Translations under genes and position numbers: made by a program
NCBI GenBank assembly: GCA_030431435.1
Contig: JAUIJI010000020.1
Location: 1-32,614 of the forward strand
Direction of reading: 5' to 3'
From: Alphaproteobacteria bacterium
GTDB lineage: Bacteria > Pseudomonadota > Alphaproteobacteria > Sphingomonadales > Sphingomonadaceae
Length of the DNA stretch: 32,614 nt
Notes under the pieces: model-generated
What the model was told of the DNA's origin: nothing
The model's input: only the letters and a program-made list of their open reading frames with translations
Database searches by the model: none
In this document: piece after piece, positions 25,822-32,614 of the stretch
Numbering within the stretch: the stretch's first letter is position 1
How the letters are laid out: the number at the start of each line of letters is the position of its first letter

Positions 25822-26816
25822 TGGCAACACGCAGCAAAAGCCGCAACGCGCCCGCGGGGCCATCGCCTTTCGCGATTGCAGACAAGCAGCCGCTGAAACG
25901 GGGAAAGTTCGCTGATCCGGATGTGACTGCAGATGGCTCGCAGCGGGCCACGGTGGCGCTCGACCATCTCGACACGCTGTGGCTCAACACCGGCACGCTG
26001 TGCAACCTGGCTTGCGCCAGCTGCTATATCGAAAGCTCGCCTACCAATGATGCGCTGGTCTATCTGACGGCAGAGGAAGCGGCGCGCTTCTATGACGAGA
26101 TCGCCGCGTCAGGACGCACAGTGCGCGAGATTGGCTTCACCGGCGGCGAGCCGTTCATGAACCCGCATTTCCTCGCCATGCTGGAGGATGCGCTGGAGCG
26201 CGGCCACGAGGCACTGGTGCTGACCAATGCGATGAAGCCGATGCGCCGCCATGAAGAGGCGCTGCTGGCGCTGAAGGAACGCTTCGGCGGCAAGCTGACG
26301 CTGCGCGTTTCCATCGATCACCACACGCCGCAAGTGCACGAAGGCGAGCGCGGGCCAAACAGCTGGCAACCGATGATCGATGGTTTGCAGTGGCTCTCGG
26401 CAGAGGGCTTTTCCATCGCCGCAGCAGGCCGCTCGCTGGCGGGCGAGGACATGGCTGCGGCGCGCACTGCCTATGCCGCGCTGTTTGGCCGTGAAGGCAT
26501 CGCCATCGACGCGGGCGACCCGGCGCGGCTGGTGCTGTTCCCGGAAATGGACGAGAGCGCCGACGCGCCCGAGATCACCACCGCCTGCTGGGGGATACTC
26601 GGCAAATCGCCAGCCGATGTGATGTGTTCGAACAGCCGCATGGTCGTCCACCGCAAGGGAGAGGAGCACGCGCGCGTCGTCGCCTGCACCCTGTTGCCCT
26701 ATGCCGATGGCTTTGACCTGGGTGAAACGCTGGCCGAAGCGGACCGCGAAGTCTCCCTCAACCATCCGCATTGCGCGCGCTTCTGCGTGCTTGGCGGGGC
26801 GAGCTGTTCGGCCTGA
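25821..26816 (+). CDS. Radical SAM protein with C-terminal cysteine-rich domain
   Basis: A 331-residue radical SAM enzyme. The [4Fe-4S]-SAM motif is CNLACASC (Cys61, Cys65, Cys68), followed by FTGGEPFMNP (GGE at 108-110). Past the barrel there are six further cysteines (256, 269, 289, 318, 322, 329); the last three, in HCARFC and SC, resemble a SPASM/twitch-type auxiliary cluster site. Canonical ArsS, which adds 5'-deoxyadenosyl to dimethylarsenite, has CNLxCxHCH and a different C-terminus, so this is a different subfamily. It is coupled to the flavoprotein (TGATG), which could be its reductant. The reaction is unknown; an arsenosugar role is inferred from neighbours only. Confidence 0.88.
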   Translation: MATRSKSRNAPAGPSPFAIADKQPLKRGKFADPDVTADGSQRATVALDHLDTLWLNTGTLCNLACASCYIESSPTNDALVYLTAEEAARFYDEIAASGRTVREIGFTGGEPFMNPHFLAMLEDALERGHEALVLTNAMKPMRRHEEALLALKERFGGKLTLRVSIDHHTPQVHEGERGPNSWQPMIDGLQWLSAEGFSIAAAGRSLAGEDMAAARTAYAALFGREGIAIDAGDPARLVLFPEMDESADAPEITTACWGILGKSPADVMCSNSRMVVHRKGEEHARVVACTLLPYADGFDLGETLAEADREVSLNHPHCARFCVLGGASCSA

Positions 26817-26853
26817 GCTGGATATTCTTCGCATTCCGTGCGTTAAGGCGCGC

Positions 26854-27267
26854 ATGGGTCCAAGAATTCTCGCCGCCGCCGCGCTGGTCGGCCTCGCACC
26901 ACCTGCTGCTGCACAGACTGCCATCGATGGCACCTATGTCGATTCGGGCGGCTTTGTCGAAATCACCGTCGAGCGTTGCGGCGCTGCCCGCTGCGGCACG
27001 ATCACCCGCATCATCCGCAACAAGCCGGGGGAGAGCAATCGCGACCGGCACAATGACGATCCCGCGCTGCGCAACCGGCCGATCCTCGGCATCACCCTGC
27101 TCAAGGATCTGCGCTGGGATGACGGTGCCTGGCGCGGCGAGGTCTACAATCCCGAAGACGGCGGAACCTACCGCACCGAGGTGCGCCCTGCCGCCAATGG
27201 CGCGCTGGAAGTGAAGGGTTGCGTCACCTTCATTTGCCGCACCCGCATCTGGCCCGCGGCCAATTGA
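26854..27267 (+). CDS. DUF2147 secreted protein
   Basis: A 137-residue protein with a signal peptide (~1-20, cleavage near PAAAQ) and a small beta-rich DUF2147 domain: DGTYVDSGGFVEITV, then ILGITLLKDL, DGAWRGEVYNPEDGGTY and a final VKGCVTFICRTRIW. It carries four cysteines in two pairs, consistent with periplasmic disulfides. Function is unknown for the family. ATG 26854 is preceded by AAGG with 7-nt spacing. It follows the radical SAM gene by 37 bp, so read-through is possible, but the family is not otherwise tied to arsenic genes. Confidence 0.87.
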   Translation: MGPRILAAAALVGLAPPAAAQTAIDGTYVDSGGFVEITVERCGAARCGTITRIIRNKPGESNRDRHNDDPALRNRPILGITLLKDLRWDDGAWRGEVYNPEDGGTYRTEVRPAANGALEVKGCVTFICRTRIWPAAN

Positions 27268-27289
27268 TCGAAAACCGCACGAGCGCCCC

Positions 27290-27317
27290 TTGACCGAATC
27301 CCGGACGCGGGCTAGTG
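27290..27317 (+). promoter_or_regulatory. tRNA-Gln promoter
   Basis: -35 TTGACC (27290-27295), 16-bp spacer, -10 CTAGTG (27312-27317), with transcription expected near 27324, about 7 nt before the mature tRNA. This is the best match in the window to the alphaproteobacterial TTGAC...GCTA housekeeping promoter. Confidence 0.7.
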
Positions 27318-27330
27318 GCGCGCGCTCTGC

Positions 27331-27404
27331 TGCCCCGTCGTCTAATGGTAAGACTACGGACTCTGACTCCGTCAATTGAGGTTCGAATCCTCACGGGGCA
27401 TCCA
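27331..27404 (+). tRNA. tRNA-Gln (anticodon CUG)
   Basis: A complete 74-nt cloverleaf. Acceptor arms TGCCCCG (27331-27337) and CGGGGCA (27394-27400) pair fully; discriminator T and CCA are encoded. The anticodon stem ACGGA/TCCGT holds loop CTCTGAC, so the anticodon is CUG and reads CAG. The T-loop is GTTCGAATC-like. It reads toward the DUF2339 gene, whose stop is 23 bp away. Confidence 0.97.
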
Positions 27405-27426
27405 GACTTTCCTGAAATTAGCAGCA

Positions 27427-30393
27427 TCAGGCATCCCGCTCACCGGGCAGGGCCTCGCCGTGTACGTCTGCCTTCAGCTGGCGGGTGTAGAACCAGCCGA
27501 TGCCGATGAGGCACAGCCCCAGAGCCAAGAAGGATGCGATGCGGGCGAGACCTTCGAGGCCAGCGGCGTCGAACAGGAACACCTTGCACACCGCGAGCAG
27601 CATCAGCACCAGCGAACCGATGCGCCAGCTGCGCTGCTTCTTCCATGCGCCCCAGCCAAGGAAAGCCAGCGCCAGCGCAATCGCGCCGATCGATCGGAGC
27701 AGGTCTTCCTGCTGGCTCATCGCGACTTCCGTGAGCATGCTGCCCGAGAAGCCGTGGCGCAGGGTTGAGAGCGCGAGCAAACCAAGCAGCACCATCACGA
27801 CGCCATCGAAGACGGGGCGCAATTGCTGGCGGAAGCCTGTCAGCTGGCCCGGCAAGGCTATCAGTGCCGCGATGGCGAGGCCGTAGGCAGGCAGCAACAG
27901 GTTCGCCAGTGGCATGCCGCCCACCGCCTGCTCGCTCCACAGCGGATTGTGCAGCAACAGCGTGAAGGTGCTGAAATGGGCGAGGGCGATCGTGGCCATG
28001 CCGATCCCGGCAGCGCGCTGCCATGCCCACTTCTGTGCGCTCACCAGCAGGGCGATGGCGGGTGCAGCGAACAGCGCCTGCCACACGGTGCGCTCGGCAA
28101 GGCCCAGCAGGGCGAACTGCTCGATATCCGTGATGCCGAACAGCTGCTTGTAGAGCATGTGGCCAAAGACCAATGCCAGCGCGCCGCCAATGGACCAGCC
28201 GACAGTGCGGCGATTGGCAAAGAAGCGCGGCGTCAGCATCAGCGATCCGATCCACGCGACGATCAGCGGTGGCAACTGCTGCGCGGCCATCTCAATCAAG
28301 TCAGGTTGGGGCGCAAACATCGGGTCTCCTGCAAGGGCAGCCGCGCCGCCGACCAGCCAGAAGCCCAGCGGAGGCAGAGCCCAGAGAAAGCCGATCACCA
28401 GCGTGAAGCCGTGTGCCGTTGTCCAGCGCATGTGCACGGCGAGCACCAGCGCAGAGAGCGCGACCACGGCGGGGATGCAGTCGCCCGGAACCAGTTGCGC
28501 CAGAGCACCATAGGCGAAGGGAACGGCGAACAACTGGGCAGCGCGTGCGCTGTGGCCATTGGCTTCCTTCCAGGCGATCGCCGCAAAGGGCAGGGAGACG
28601 GCCAGCCATCGCAGGGCATTGGCGAGGCTGGCGCCTTCCTCGCCGATCAGACGGGCATATTCGGCGAAGTCGGCCGTGGCGGCCAGAACCACGACGCCAG
28701 CCATGGCGATGACGCCCGGCAGGCTCCGGGCAGTCTCGCAATTGCGCCTGATCAGCAGCACGAAAACGGCGGCAAAGAGAGCGGCGATAACCAGCGGCGC
28801 GGCCCAATCCGGCGTTGCCAGCAAGCCGCTTGCGCCCAGCAAGGCGGAGACCGAAGCGAGCAGGCCGGTGGCCGGCAGATTGAAGCCGCTTCCCGTTGCT
28901 GCGGGCCATGCCTTGCGCAAGGCGATAGCAGGCGCAATGGCAAGCGCCACTGCGGCGGCGGCAAGCGCCATATGCGGTTTGCCGATCAGTGGCACCCACA
29001 GCTGCACGCACAGCGCGGCCAGCAGGGCTACAGGATAAAGCGCGAGCTGCGCCCAATCGACTGCGGACGCCTTGTCGCGCAACACATGCGCCAAGGGCGG
29101 CGCGATGAAGATCGCGGCCATGCTGGCAGACACGATGGCCAGCCAGTTGCTCGCCGGATCAGGCCAGGAGGCGATGAGGAAGGCGGAAAGGCCTGCAGAC
29201 ATCGCCCCCGCCTCGCGCAGGCGCTGGTTCTGCCAGCCGAGCACGGCAATCGCTGCGCCGAGCAAGCCATAGACGCCCCATGACAGGAGCGAATAGCCGC
29301 TCTGGTCCACCATCACCGCGATCTGCAGCGTGGCGATGGCGCATGCGGCCACCCGGCCCACACGGCCCAGCACGCCTTCGCCCATAAGTGCAGGCAGCAT
29401 GGTGCCGATCAGCACCAGATAGCCGCCAAGCGAGAGCACGCCAGCCTCGTCATGCGGGCCGGTGAACAGCATCAGCGCGCCCCAACCGAGGCCGCCGCCG
29501 AGGGCAGCAAGGCCCAGCCAGCTGCGCTCCTGCTTCTGGCCGGTGTAGACGAGCCCGCCCGTGACCAGCGCAAGGTATGTTGCGAGCAGCGGCAGGTTGG
29601 GATCATTGGCACCGGCGAGCGCAGGTGCGGCAAAACCGCCCAGCAGGCCGAGAACGGCGCTTGGCAATCCGAAGCGGAACGACAGCAGGATCGCCAGCCC
29701 GGTCACGCCAGCAAGCCCTGCAAAGGCCACGCCGCCGCCGATCAGGCCGTAATGCGATCCGGCGAGGTAGAAGCTGGCATAGAGCGTGGCGAGGCCCGCA
29801 CCGGCGAGAGCTTGGCGCACGCGCGGATCAGCAAGGCGCTGTTCGAAGCGGTGCGCCAGTTCGGCTGCGGCGACCAGCAATGTGCCGAAAGTGAAACCCA
29901 GCGCGACGCGGACATATTCGTTGAGCAAGCCGTTTTCGATCGACCAGCTGACCAGGAAGAAACCGGCAATGGCGAGCGTGATGCCACCCGCCCAGATCGG
30001 CAGGAGGCGGCCGAAGATATCCTCGAAATCGAAGGAGGGGCGCCAGCCGCGGCGGGCAGGAGCAGGCTCATCGTCCTGCTGTGGTGGAGGTGCGGGAGTG
30101 GAGGTGACCGGTTCGGCAGCGGCCTTGCGTGCGACTGCGGGGACAGCGGGCGGCGTTGGCTGCGGGCGTGGTTCCTCCGGCGGCGGAGCGGGCGCTGGTT
30201 GCGGCTTTTCCGAAACCTGTCGCTCCGGCGCTTGTGCGCTCGCCTCACGCTTGTCGGCATCAGCTTGCCAGCGGGCGTCCTGCAAATCGTCCAGCGCGTT
30301 GCGCAGATAGGCGGTTTGCCTTTCGAGGATGTCGACGCGGTTCCACAGCCAGGCGAGAACGCCGGCAAGGCCGAGCAGGATCAGAAGTTCCAT
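27427..30393 (-). CDS. Giant DUF2339 polytopic membrane protein
   Basis: A 988-residue protein. After an N-terminal membrane helix (~1-16) come a coiled-coil-like stretch (~18-50, LERQTAYLRNALDDLQDAR) and a Pro/Ala/Glu-rich linker (~60-115). From ~130 to the end it is almost continuous hydrophobic helices, about 25 or more. This is the DUF2339 architecture. The family has no well-established function; a transport or envelope role is commonly guessed. ATG 30393 is chosen because AAGGGA lies just upstream; a GTG at 30408 is in frame. It is transcribed away from the LOG gene, and the palindromic operator between them overlaps its -35 box. Confidence 0.92.
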   Translation of the reverse strand: MELLILLGLAGVLAWLWNRVDILERQTAYLRNALDDLQDARWQADADKREASAQAPERQVSEKPQPAPAPPPEEPRPQPTPPAVPAVARKAAAEPVTSTPAPPPQQDDEPAPARRGWRPSFDFEDIFGRLLPIWAGGITLAIAGFFLVSWSIENGLLNEYVRVALGFTFGTLLVAAAELAHRFEQRLADPRVRQALAGAGLATLYASFYLAGSHYGLIGGGVAFAGLAGVTGLAILLSFRFGLPSAVLGLLGGFAAPALAGANDPNLPLLATYLALVTGGLVYTGQKQERSWLGLAALGGGLGWGALMLFTGPHDEAGVLSLGGYLVLIGTMLPALMGEGVLGRVGRVAACAIATLQIAVMVDQSGYSLLSWGVYGLLGAAIAVLGWQNQRLREAGAMSAGLSAFLIASWPDPASNWLAIVSASMAAIFIAPPLAHVLRDKASAVDWAQLALYPVALLAALCVQLWVPLIGKPHMALAAAAVALAIAPAIALRKAWPAATGSGFNLPATGLLASVSALLGASGLLATPDWAAPLVIAALFAAVFVLLIRRNCETARSLPGVIAMAGVVVLAATADFAEYARLIGEEGASLANALRWLAVSLPFAAIAWKEANGHSARAAQLFAVPFAYGALAQLVPGDCIPAVVALSALVLAVHMRWTTAHGFTLVIGFLWALPPLGFWLVGGAAALAGDPMFAPQPDLIEMAAQQLPPLIVAWIGSLMLTPRFFANRRTVGWSIGGALALVFGHMLYKQLFGITDIEQFALLGLAERTVWQALFAAPAIALLVSAQKWAWQRAAGIGMATIALAHFSTFTLLLHNPLWSEQAVGGMPLANLLLPAYGLAIAALIALPGQLTGFRQQLRPVFDGVVMVLLGLLALSTLRHGFSGSMLTEVAMSQQEDLLRSIGAIALALAFLGWGAWKKQRSWRIGSLVLMLLAVCKVFLFDAAGLEGLARIASFLALGLCLIGIGWFYTRQLKADVHGEALPGERDA

Positions 30394-30426
30394 TGCACTT
30401 CCCTTCACGTGAATCGGATCGTGACT

Positions 30427-30454
30427 GCCTAGCGGCTAAATGAACATCGTTCAA
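30427..30454 (-). promoter_or_regulatory. DUF2339 gene promoter
   Basis: Minus strand: -35 TTGAAC (30454-30449), 16-bp spacer, -10 CTAGGC (30432-30427). The -35 box lies inside the palindrome at 30441-30453, so a protein bound there would block RNA polymerase. Confidence 0.5.
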
Positions 30455-30475
30455 TTAAAAAATGAACAGTGTATA
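30441..30475. promoter_or_regulatory. Tandem operator and LOG-gene promoter
   Basis: A perfect palindrome TGAAC-ATC-GTTCA (30441-30453) is followed 22 bp later (two helical turns) by a degenerate copy, TGAAC-AGT-GTATA (30463-30475). The spacing and symmetry are typical of a dimeric repressor such as a TetR-type protein. A plus-strand promoter, TTCAAT (30450-30455), N16, TATATT (30472-30477), overlaps both sites. The segment is strikingly AT-rich against its surroundings. No regulator gene is adjacent. Confidence 0.5.
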
Positions 30476-30502
30476 TTTTTGTCTCAGGTCATGTTCCCGA
30501 AA

Positions 30503-30555
30503 GGCTGCCTAGCCAATTCCCACGCATCGCCCTAAGGCAGCCCAAAGCAATTGGG
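30503..30555 (+). promoter_or_regulatory. Structured leader before the LOG-family gene
   Basis: The ~80-nt leader can form an 8-bp stem, GGCTGCCT (30503-30510) with AGGCAGCC (30535-30542). Alternatively CCCAA (30541-30545) pairs with TTGGG (30551-30555), which overlaps the Shine-Dalgarno GGGAGGA (30553-30559). The stems share bases 30541-30542, so they exclude each other. Only base pairing is seen; function is inferred. Confidence 0.3.
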
Positions 30556-30565
30556 AGGATCCACC

Positions 30566-31456
30566 TTGGACAAGCGCCGCGACGGTCGCGAACACGACCA
30601 TGATCTGGTCAACCGCAAGTTTTACCCCGCCGAAATGGAAGTCGGCTTTGCCGAATCCGATCCTTCGGACACGCCGCAAACCCGCCACCCGACTTACAAG
30701 CTGGCCTTCCGCGACACCGATTTCCTGCTGCGCGAGGAATTGCGCCCGGTGCGCTTCCAGCTCGAACTGCTCAAGCCGACCATGGTGCTGGACGAGGCGC
30801 GCGTGGGCTCCACGCTGGTGATGTATGGTTCCGCCCGCATCCCTGCGCCCGAACAGATCGACGATGTCTTCGCCAGGGCCGATACGCCTGAAAAAAAGAA
30901 GATCGCCGAAAAGCTGGCGGAAAAATCACGCTATTATGTCGAGGCGCACAAGCTGGCCAAGATGGCGACCGAAAAGTCGATCATCGAGGATGGCATGCGC
31001 CAGTTCGTGGTGTGTTCTGGCGGCGGCCCGTCGATCATGGAAGCGGCCAATCGCGGGGCGAGCGATGCTGGCGGCGAGAGCATCGGCCTCAACATCGTGC
31101 TGCCGCACGAGCAGGCGCCGAACGCCTATGTGACGCCCTATCTGTCGCTCAATTTCCATTATTTCGCGCTCAGGAAAATGCACTTCCTGATCCGCGCCCG
31201 CGCCGTGGCCGTGTTCCCCGGCGGGTTCGGCACCTGTGACGAGCTGTTCGAATTGCTCACGCTGATCCAGACCGGCAAGATGAAGCCGATCCCGATCCTG
31301 CTGTTCGGCAAGAATTTCTGGGACAACGTCATCAACTTCGATGCGCTGGTGGAGGAAGGCACGATCAATGCTGACGACCTCGACCTGTTCACCCGCTGCG
31401 AGACGGCGGATGAGGCGTGGCGGCACATCGCGGAATTTTACGAACTGAAGCGGTGA
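30566..31456 (+). CDS. LOG-family nucleotide monophosphate phosphoribohydrolase-like protein
   Basis: A 296-residue protein of the LOG/lysine-decarboxylase-like family. VCSGGGPSIMEAANRGA (~149-165) and PGGFGTCDELFE (218-229, catalytic Glu226) are the two signatures; family members cleave the N-glycosidic bond of nucleoside 5'-monophosphates, including cytokinin precursors. The ~80-residue N-terminal region, with an insertion at ~95-140, makes it longer than plant-type LOG (about 180-220) and closer to the larger bacterial subgroup. The TTG at 30566 is chosen because GGGAGGA (30553-30559) sits six bases upstream; the frame also has an earlier TTG at 30551, inside the SD. Confidence 0.9.
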   Translation: MDKRRDGREHDHDLVNRKFYPAEMEVGFAESDPSDTPQTRHPTYKLAFRDTDFLLREELRPVRFQLELLKPTMVLDEARVGSTLVMYGSARIPAPEQIDDVFARADTPEKKKIAEKLAEKSRYYVEAHKLAKMATEKSIIEDGMRQFVVCSGGGPSIMEAANRGASDAGGESIGLNIVLPHEQAPNAYVTPYLSLNFHYFALRKMHFLIRARAVAVFPGGFGTCDELFELLTLIQTGKMKPIPILLFGKNFWDNVINFDALVEEGTINADDLDLFTRCETADEAWRHIAEFYELKR

Positions 31457-31463
31457 CCTTCTG

Positions 31464-31584
31464 CTCCCATCCCGCCTGCGGGAGGGGTTGGGGCTGGGCA
31501 TGGGCCCGGGAGGGCCCACCCCGCTGCGACTAGGTTCGCCTTCGGCTCCCCAAGTCTCGCTGCCCCTCCCGCAAGCGGGAGGGG
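31464..31584. repeat. REP-like composite palindromic element B
   Basis: Three hairpins fill the gap between the LOG and thiD stop codons. The left (31470-31483) has stem TCCCGC/GCGGGA with flanking GGGG. The middle (31501-31518) has arms TGGGCCC and GGGCCCA. The right (31563-31584) is a perfect palindrome, arms CCCCTCCCGC and GCGGGAGGGG around AA, the same unit as in element A (11639-11720). GGCCCACCCC is also shared. It may act as a bidirectional terminator for the convergent genes. Confidence 0.8.
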
Positions 31585-31589
31585 AGAGT

Positions 31590-32438
31590 CTAGCGCGGCA
31601 GGTAAACCCCCATCGGGCCGTTGCCTGCGCCGAAACCCGGAGCGGCTTCCAGCGCCTTGCGGACGAACTGGCGCGCTTGATCCACGGCTTCATCGAGCGG
31701 CAGGCCGTGCCCCATCAGGGTGGCTATGGCGCTGGCGAGCGTGCAGCCGGTGCCGTGAGAGTGCTTGGTTTCGATACGAGGAGCACTCCAAGCTGTTTCG
31801 TTCCAGAAACCTTCTGCGCTCGATGTATATAGCGTGTCGATTATCAGATTATTCGTGCTCACTGGCACCGAGCCTTCGGAAATGAGCAACCCGCCTTTCC
31901 AGTGACCGCCCTTGGCCAGAACAGCGCTTTCGCCCTTGCTCTCAAGAAGTTTGCCGGCTGCATCAGACATATCAAGTTCGTTGTTGATCTTCATGCCAGC
32001 CAGGCGTTCCAGCTCAGGCACATTGGGCGTGGTCAACGTCGCCAGTTCCATCAGCCATTCGAACACTTCGATCGTCGCCTCATCCGCCAGCACACTGCCG
32101 CTGGTGGCGACCATCACGGGGTCGAAAATGATCGGGCAGGGCAGGTCTTCCAGCCGGTCTGCCACAACCTCGGCGATATCCGCGCTGCCGAGCATGCCGA
32201 TCTTCACCGCATCCACTCCGATATCGGACATGCAGGCATCCATCTGCGCGGCAACGAAATCGGGCGACAGCGTCTCTACGCTGGTCACGCCCTTACTGTT
32301 CTGCGCGGTCACGGCGGTTATCGCGGTCATGGCATAACCGCCGAGCATGGTGATGGCCTTGATATCCGCCTGAATGCCTGCGCCGCCGGAACTGTCCGAT
32401 CCGGCAATTGCCAGCACGCGGGGCGGGCGGTTGGTCAA
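31590..32438 (-). CDS. thiD: Hydroxymethylpyrimidine/phosphomethylpyrimidine kinase
   Basis: A 282-residue ribokinase-fold enzyme that phosphorylates HMP and HMP-P in thiamine pyrimidine synthesis. It starts [21 protein letters not shown], has VKIGMLGS and DPVMVATSG in the middle, and [15 protein letters not shown] as the anion hole with the catalytic Cys/Asp-type loop. The TTG start at 32438 overlaps the glmM TGA (TTGA junction), so it is translated behind glmM. No THI-box riboswitch is visible before it, as expected for an internal gene. Its stop abuts REP-like element B. Confidence 0.95.
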   Translation of the reverse strand: MTNRPPRVLAIAGSDSSGGAGIQADIKAITMLGGYAMTAITAVTAQNSKGVTSVETLSPDFVAAQMDACMSDIGVDAVKIGMLGSADIAEVVADRLEDLPCPIIFDPVMVATSGSVLADEATIEVFEWLMELATLTTPNVPELERLAGMKINNELDMSDAAGKLLESKGESAVLAKGGHWKGGLLISEGSVPVSTNNLIIDTLYTSSAEGFWNETAWSAPRIETKHSHGTGCTLASAIATLMGHGLPLDEAVDQARQFVRKALEAAPGFGAGNGPMGVYLPR

Positions 32439-32614
32439 ACGGCGCTCTCCACCGCAGCGCAGATGTCGTCCACCAGGCGGTGGACCTTCGCCTCGTCATC
32501 GCCTTCTGCCATCACGCGGATCAGCGGCTCGGTGCCGGACTTGCGGATCACCAGCCTGCCCGATCCGGCAAGGTCGGCCTCCGCCGAAGCAATGACTTCC
32601 TTCACAGATGCGGC
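32435..32614 (-). CDS. glmM: Phosphoglucosamine mutase, C-terminal 59 codons
   Basis: Only the end of the gene lies in the window; its 5' part is beyond the right edge. The visible domain 4 contains [20 protein letters not shown], where RxSGTEP binds the substrate phosphate in alpha-D-phosphohexomutases, and the Ile-Arg-Val-Met ending is typical of GlmM. The enzyme interconverts glucosamine-6-P and glucosamine-1-P for UDP-GlcNAc and so for peptidoglycan and LPS. It is coupled to thiD by a 4-bp TTGA overlap. Confidence 0.93.
   Translation of the reverse strand, partial: AASVKEVIASAEADLAGSGRLVIRKSGTEPLIRVMAEGDDEAKVHRLVDDICAAVESAV

Noticed and set aside
25821-26816. Canonical ArsS
   Set aside because: Cluster motif and C-terminal cysteines differ from the ArsS pattern I know; kept as an unassigned radical SAM enzyme.
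27823-29283. Long plus-strand ORF (486 codons) opposite the DUF2339 gene
   Set aside because: Its composition (Gln/Arg/Gly-rich, no hydrophobic core) is that of a high-GC antisense shadow; the minus-strand frame encodes a coherent membrane protein.
1-32614. CRISPR array, prophage or integrated island
   Set aside because: No regularly spaced repeats, integrase, transposase or phage genes. The only tRNA (27331-27404) is intact, and I saw no direct repeat of its 3' end in the flanking DNA.

Overview
The window is GC-rich, densely packed alphaproteobacterial chromosome. Gene content and protein flavour suggest Sphingomonadales, probably an Erythrobacteraceae member: a retropepsin-like protease, an RDD/SpoIIM/DUF58/MoxR/DUF4350/DUF4129 operon, a flavin-dependent halogenase, a Ppx-RlmE pair, and promoters with alphaproteobacterial CTA-type -10 boxes. 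The taxon is inferred from content, not from a marker gene. I see no rRNA, prophage, transposase or CRISPR. No stretch above about 175 bp lacks a gene.

Layout. 1-2090 (minus): ispG, a thioredoxin-fold lipoprotein and a truncated aspartic protease form an operon. 2163-5004 (plus): a ZntB/CorA-type transporter and a CPA2 antiporter with an RCK domain. 5033-8181 (minus): GAF-EAL phosphodiesterase, GNAT acetyltransferase and a TM_helix/mechanosensitive-type channel. 8335-14640 (minus): six-gene MoxR-DUF58 operon, mostly coupled by 4-bp overlaps. 14714-16291 (plus): orphan flavin-dependent halogenase. 16298-17959: divergent prephenate dehydratase and membrane cytochrome c, then a clear terminator. 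18019-20005 (minus): ppx and rlmE. 20100-20903 (minus): sterol-desaturase-type hydroxylase.

20959-26816 is the most interesting part. It holds the two glycosyltransferase families (TIGR04282 and TIGR04283) that characteristically accompany arsenosugar biosynthesis, an ArsM-type arsenite methyltransferase with its conserved cysteines, an NAD(P)-dependent SDR, a class I disulfide oxidoreductase and a radical SAM protein. The genes run in three pairs (plus, minus, plus), each pair joined by a start/stop overlap. The radical SAM protein does not look like canonical ArsS. I read this as an organoarsenic (arsenosugar-type) pathway, possibly a variant one.

26854-32614: DUF2147 protein, tRNA-Gln(CUG), a giant DUF2339 membrane protein, a divergent LOG-family protein with a palindromic operator and structured leader, then the glmM-thiD operon (glmM cut by the window end).

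Two patterns recur. Six gene starts are preceded by TTGNNN-N16-CTANNN promoters, five of which carry the rare tetranucleotide CTAG. Two composite palindromic REP-like elements built on the same GC-rich hairpin lie at 11639-11720 and 31464-31584, one inside the MoxR operon and one between convergent genes.
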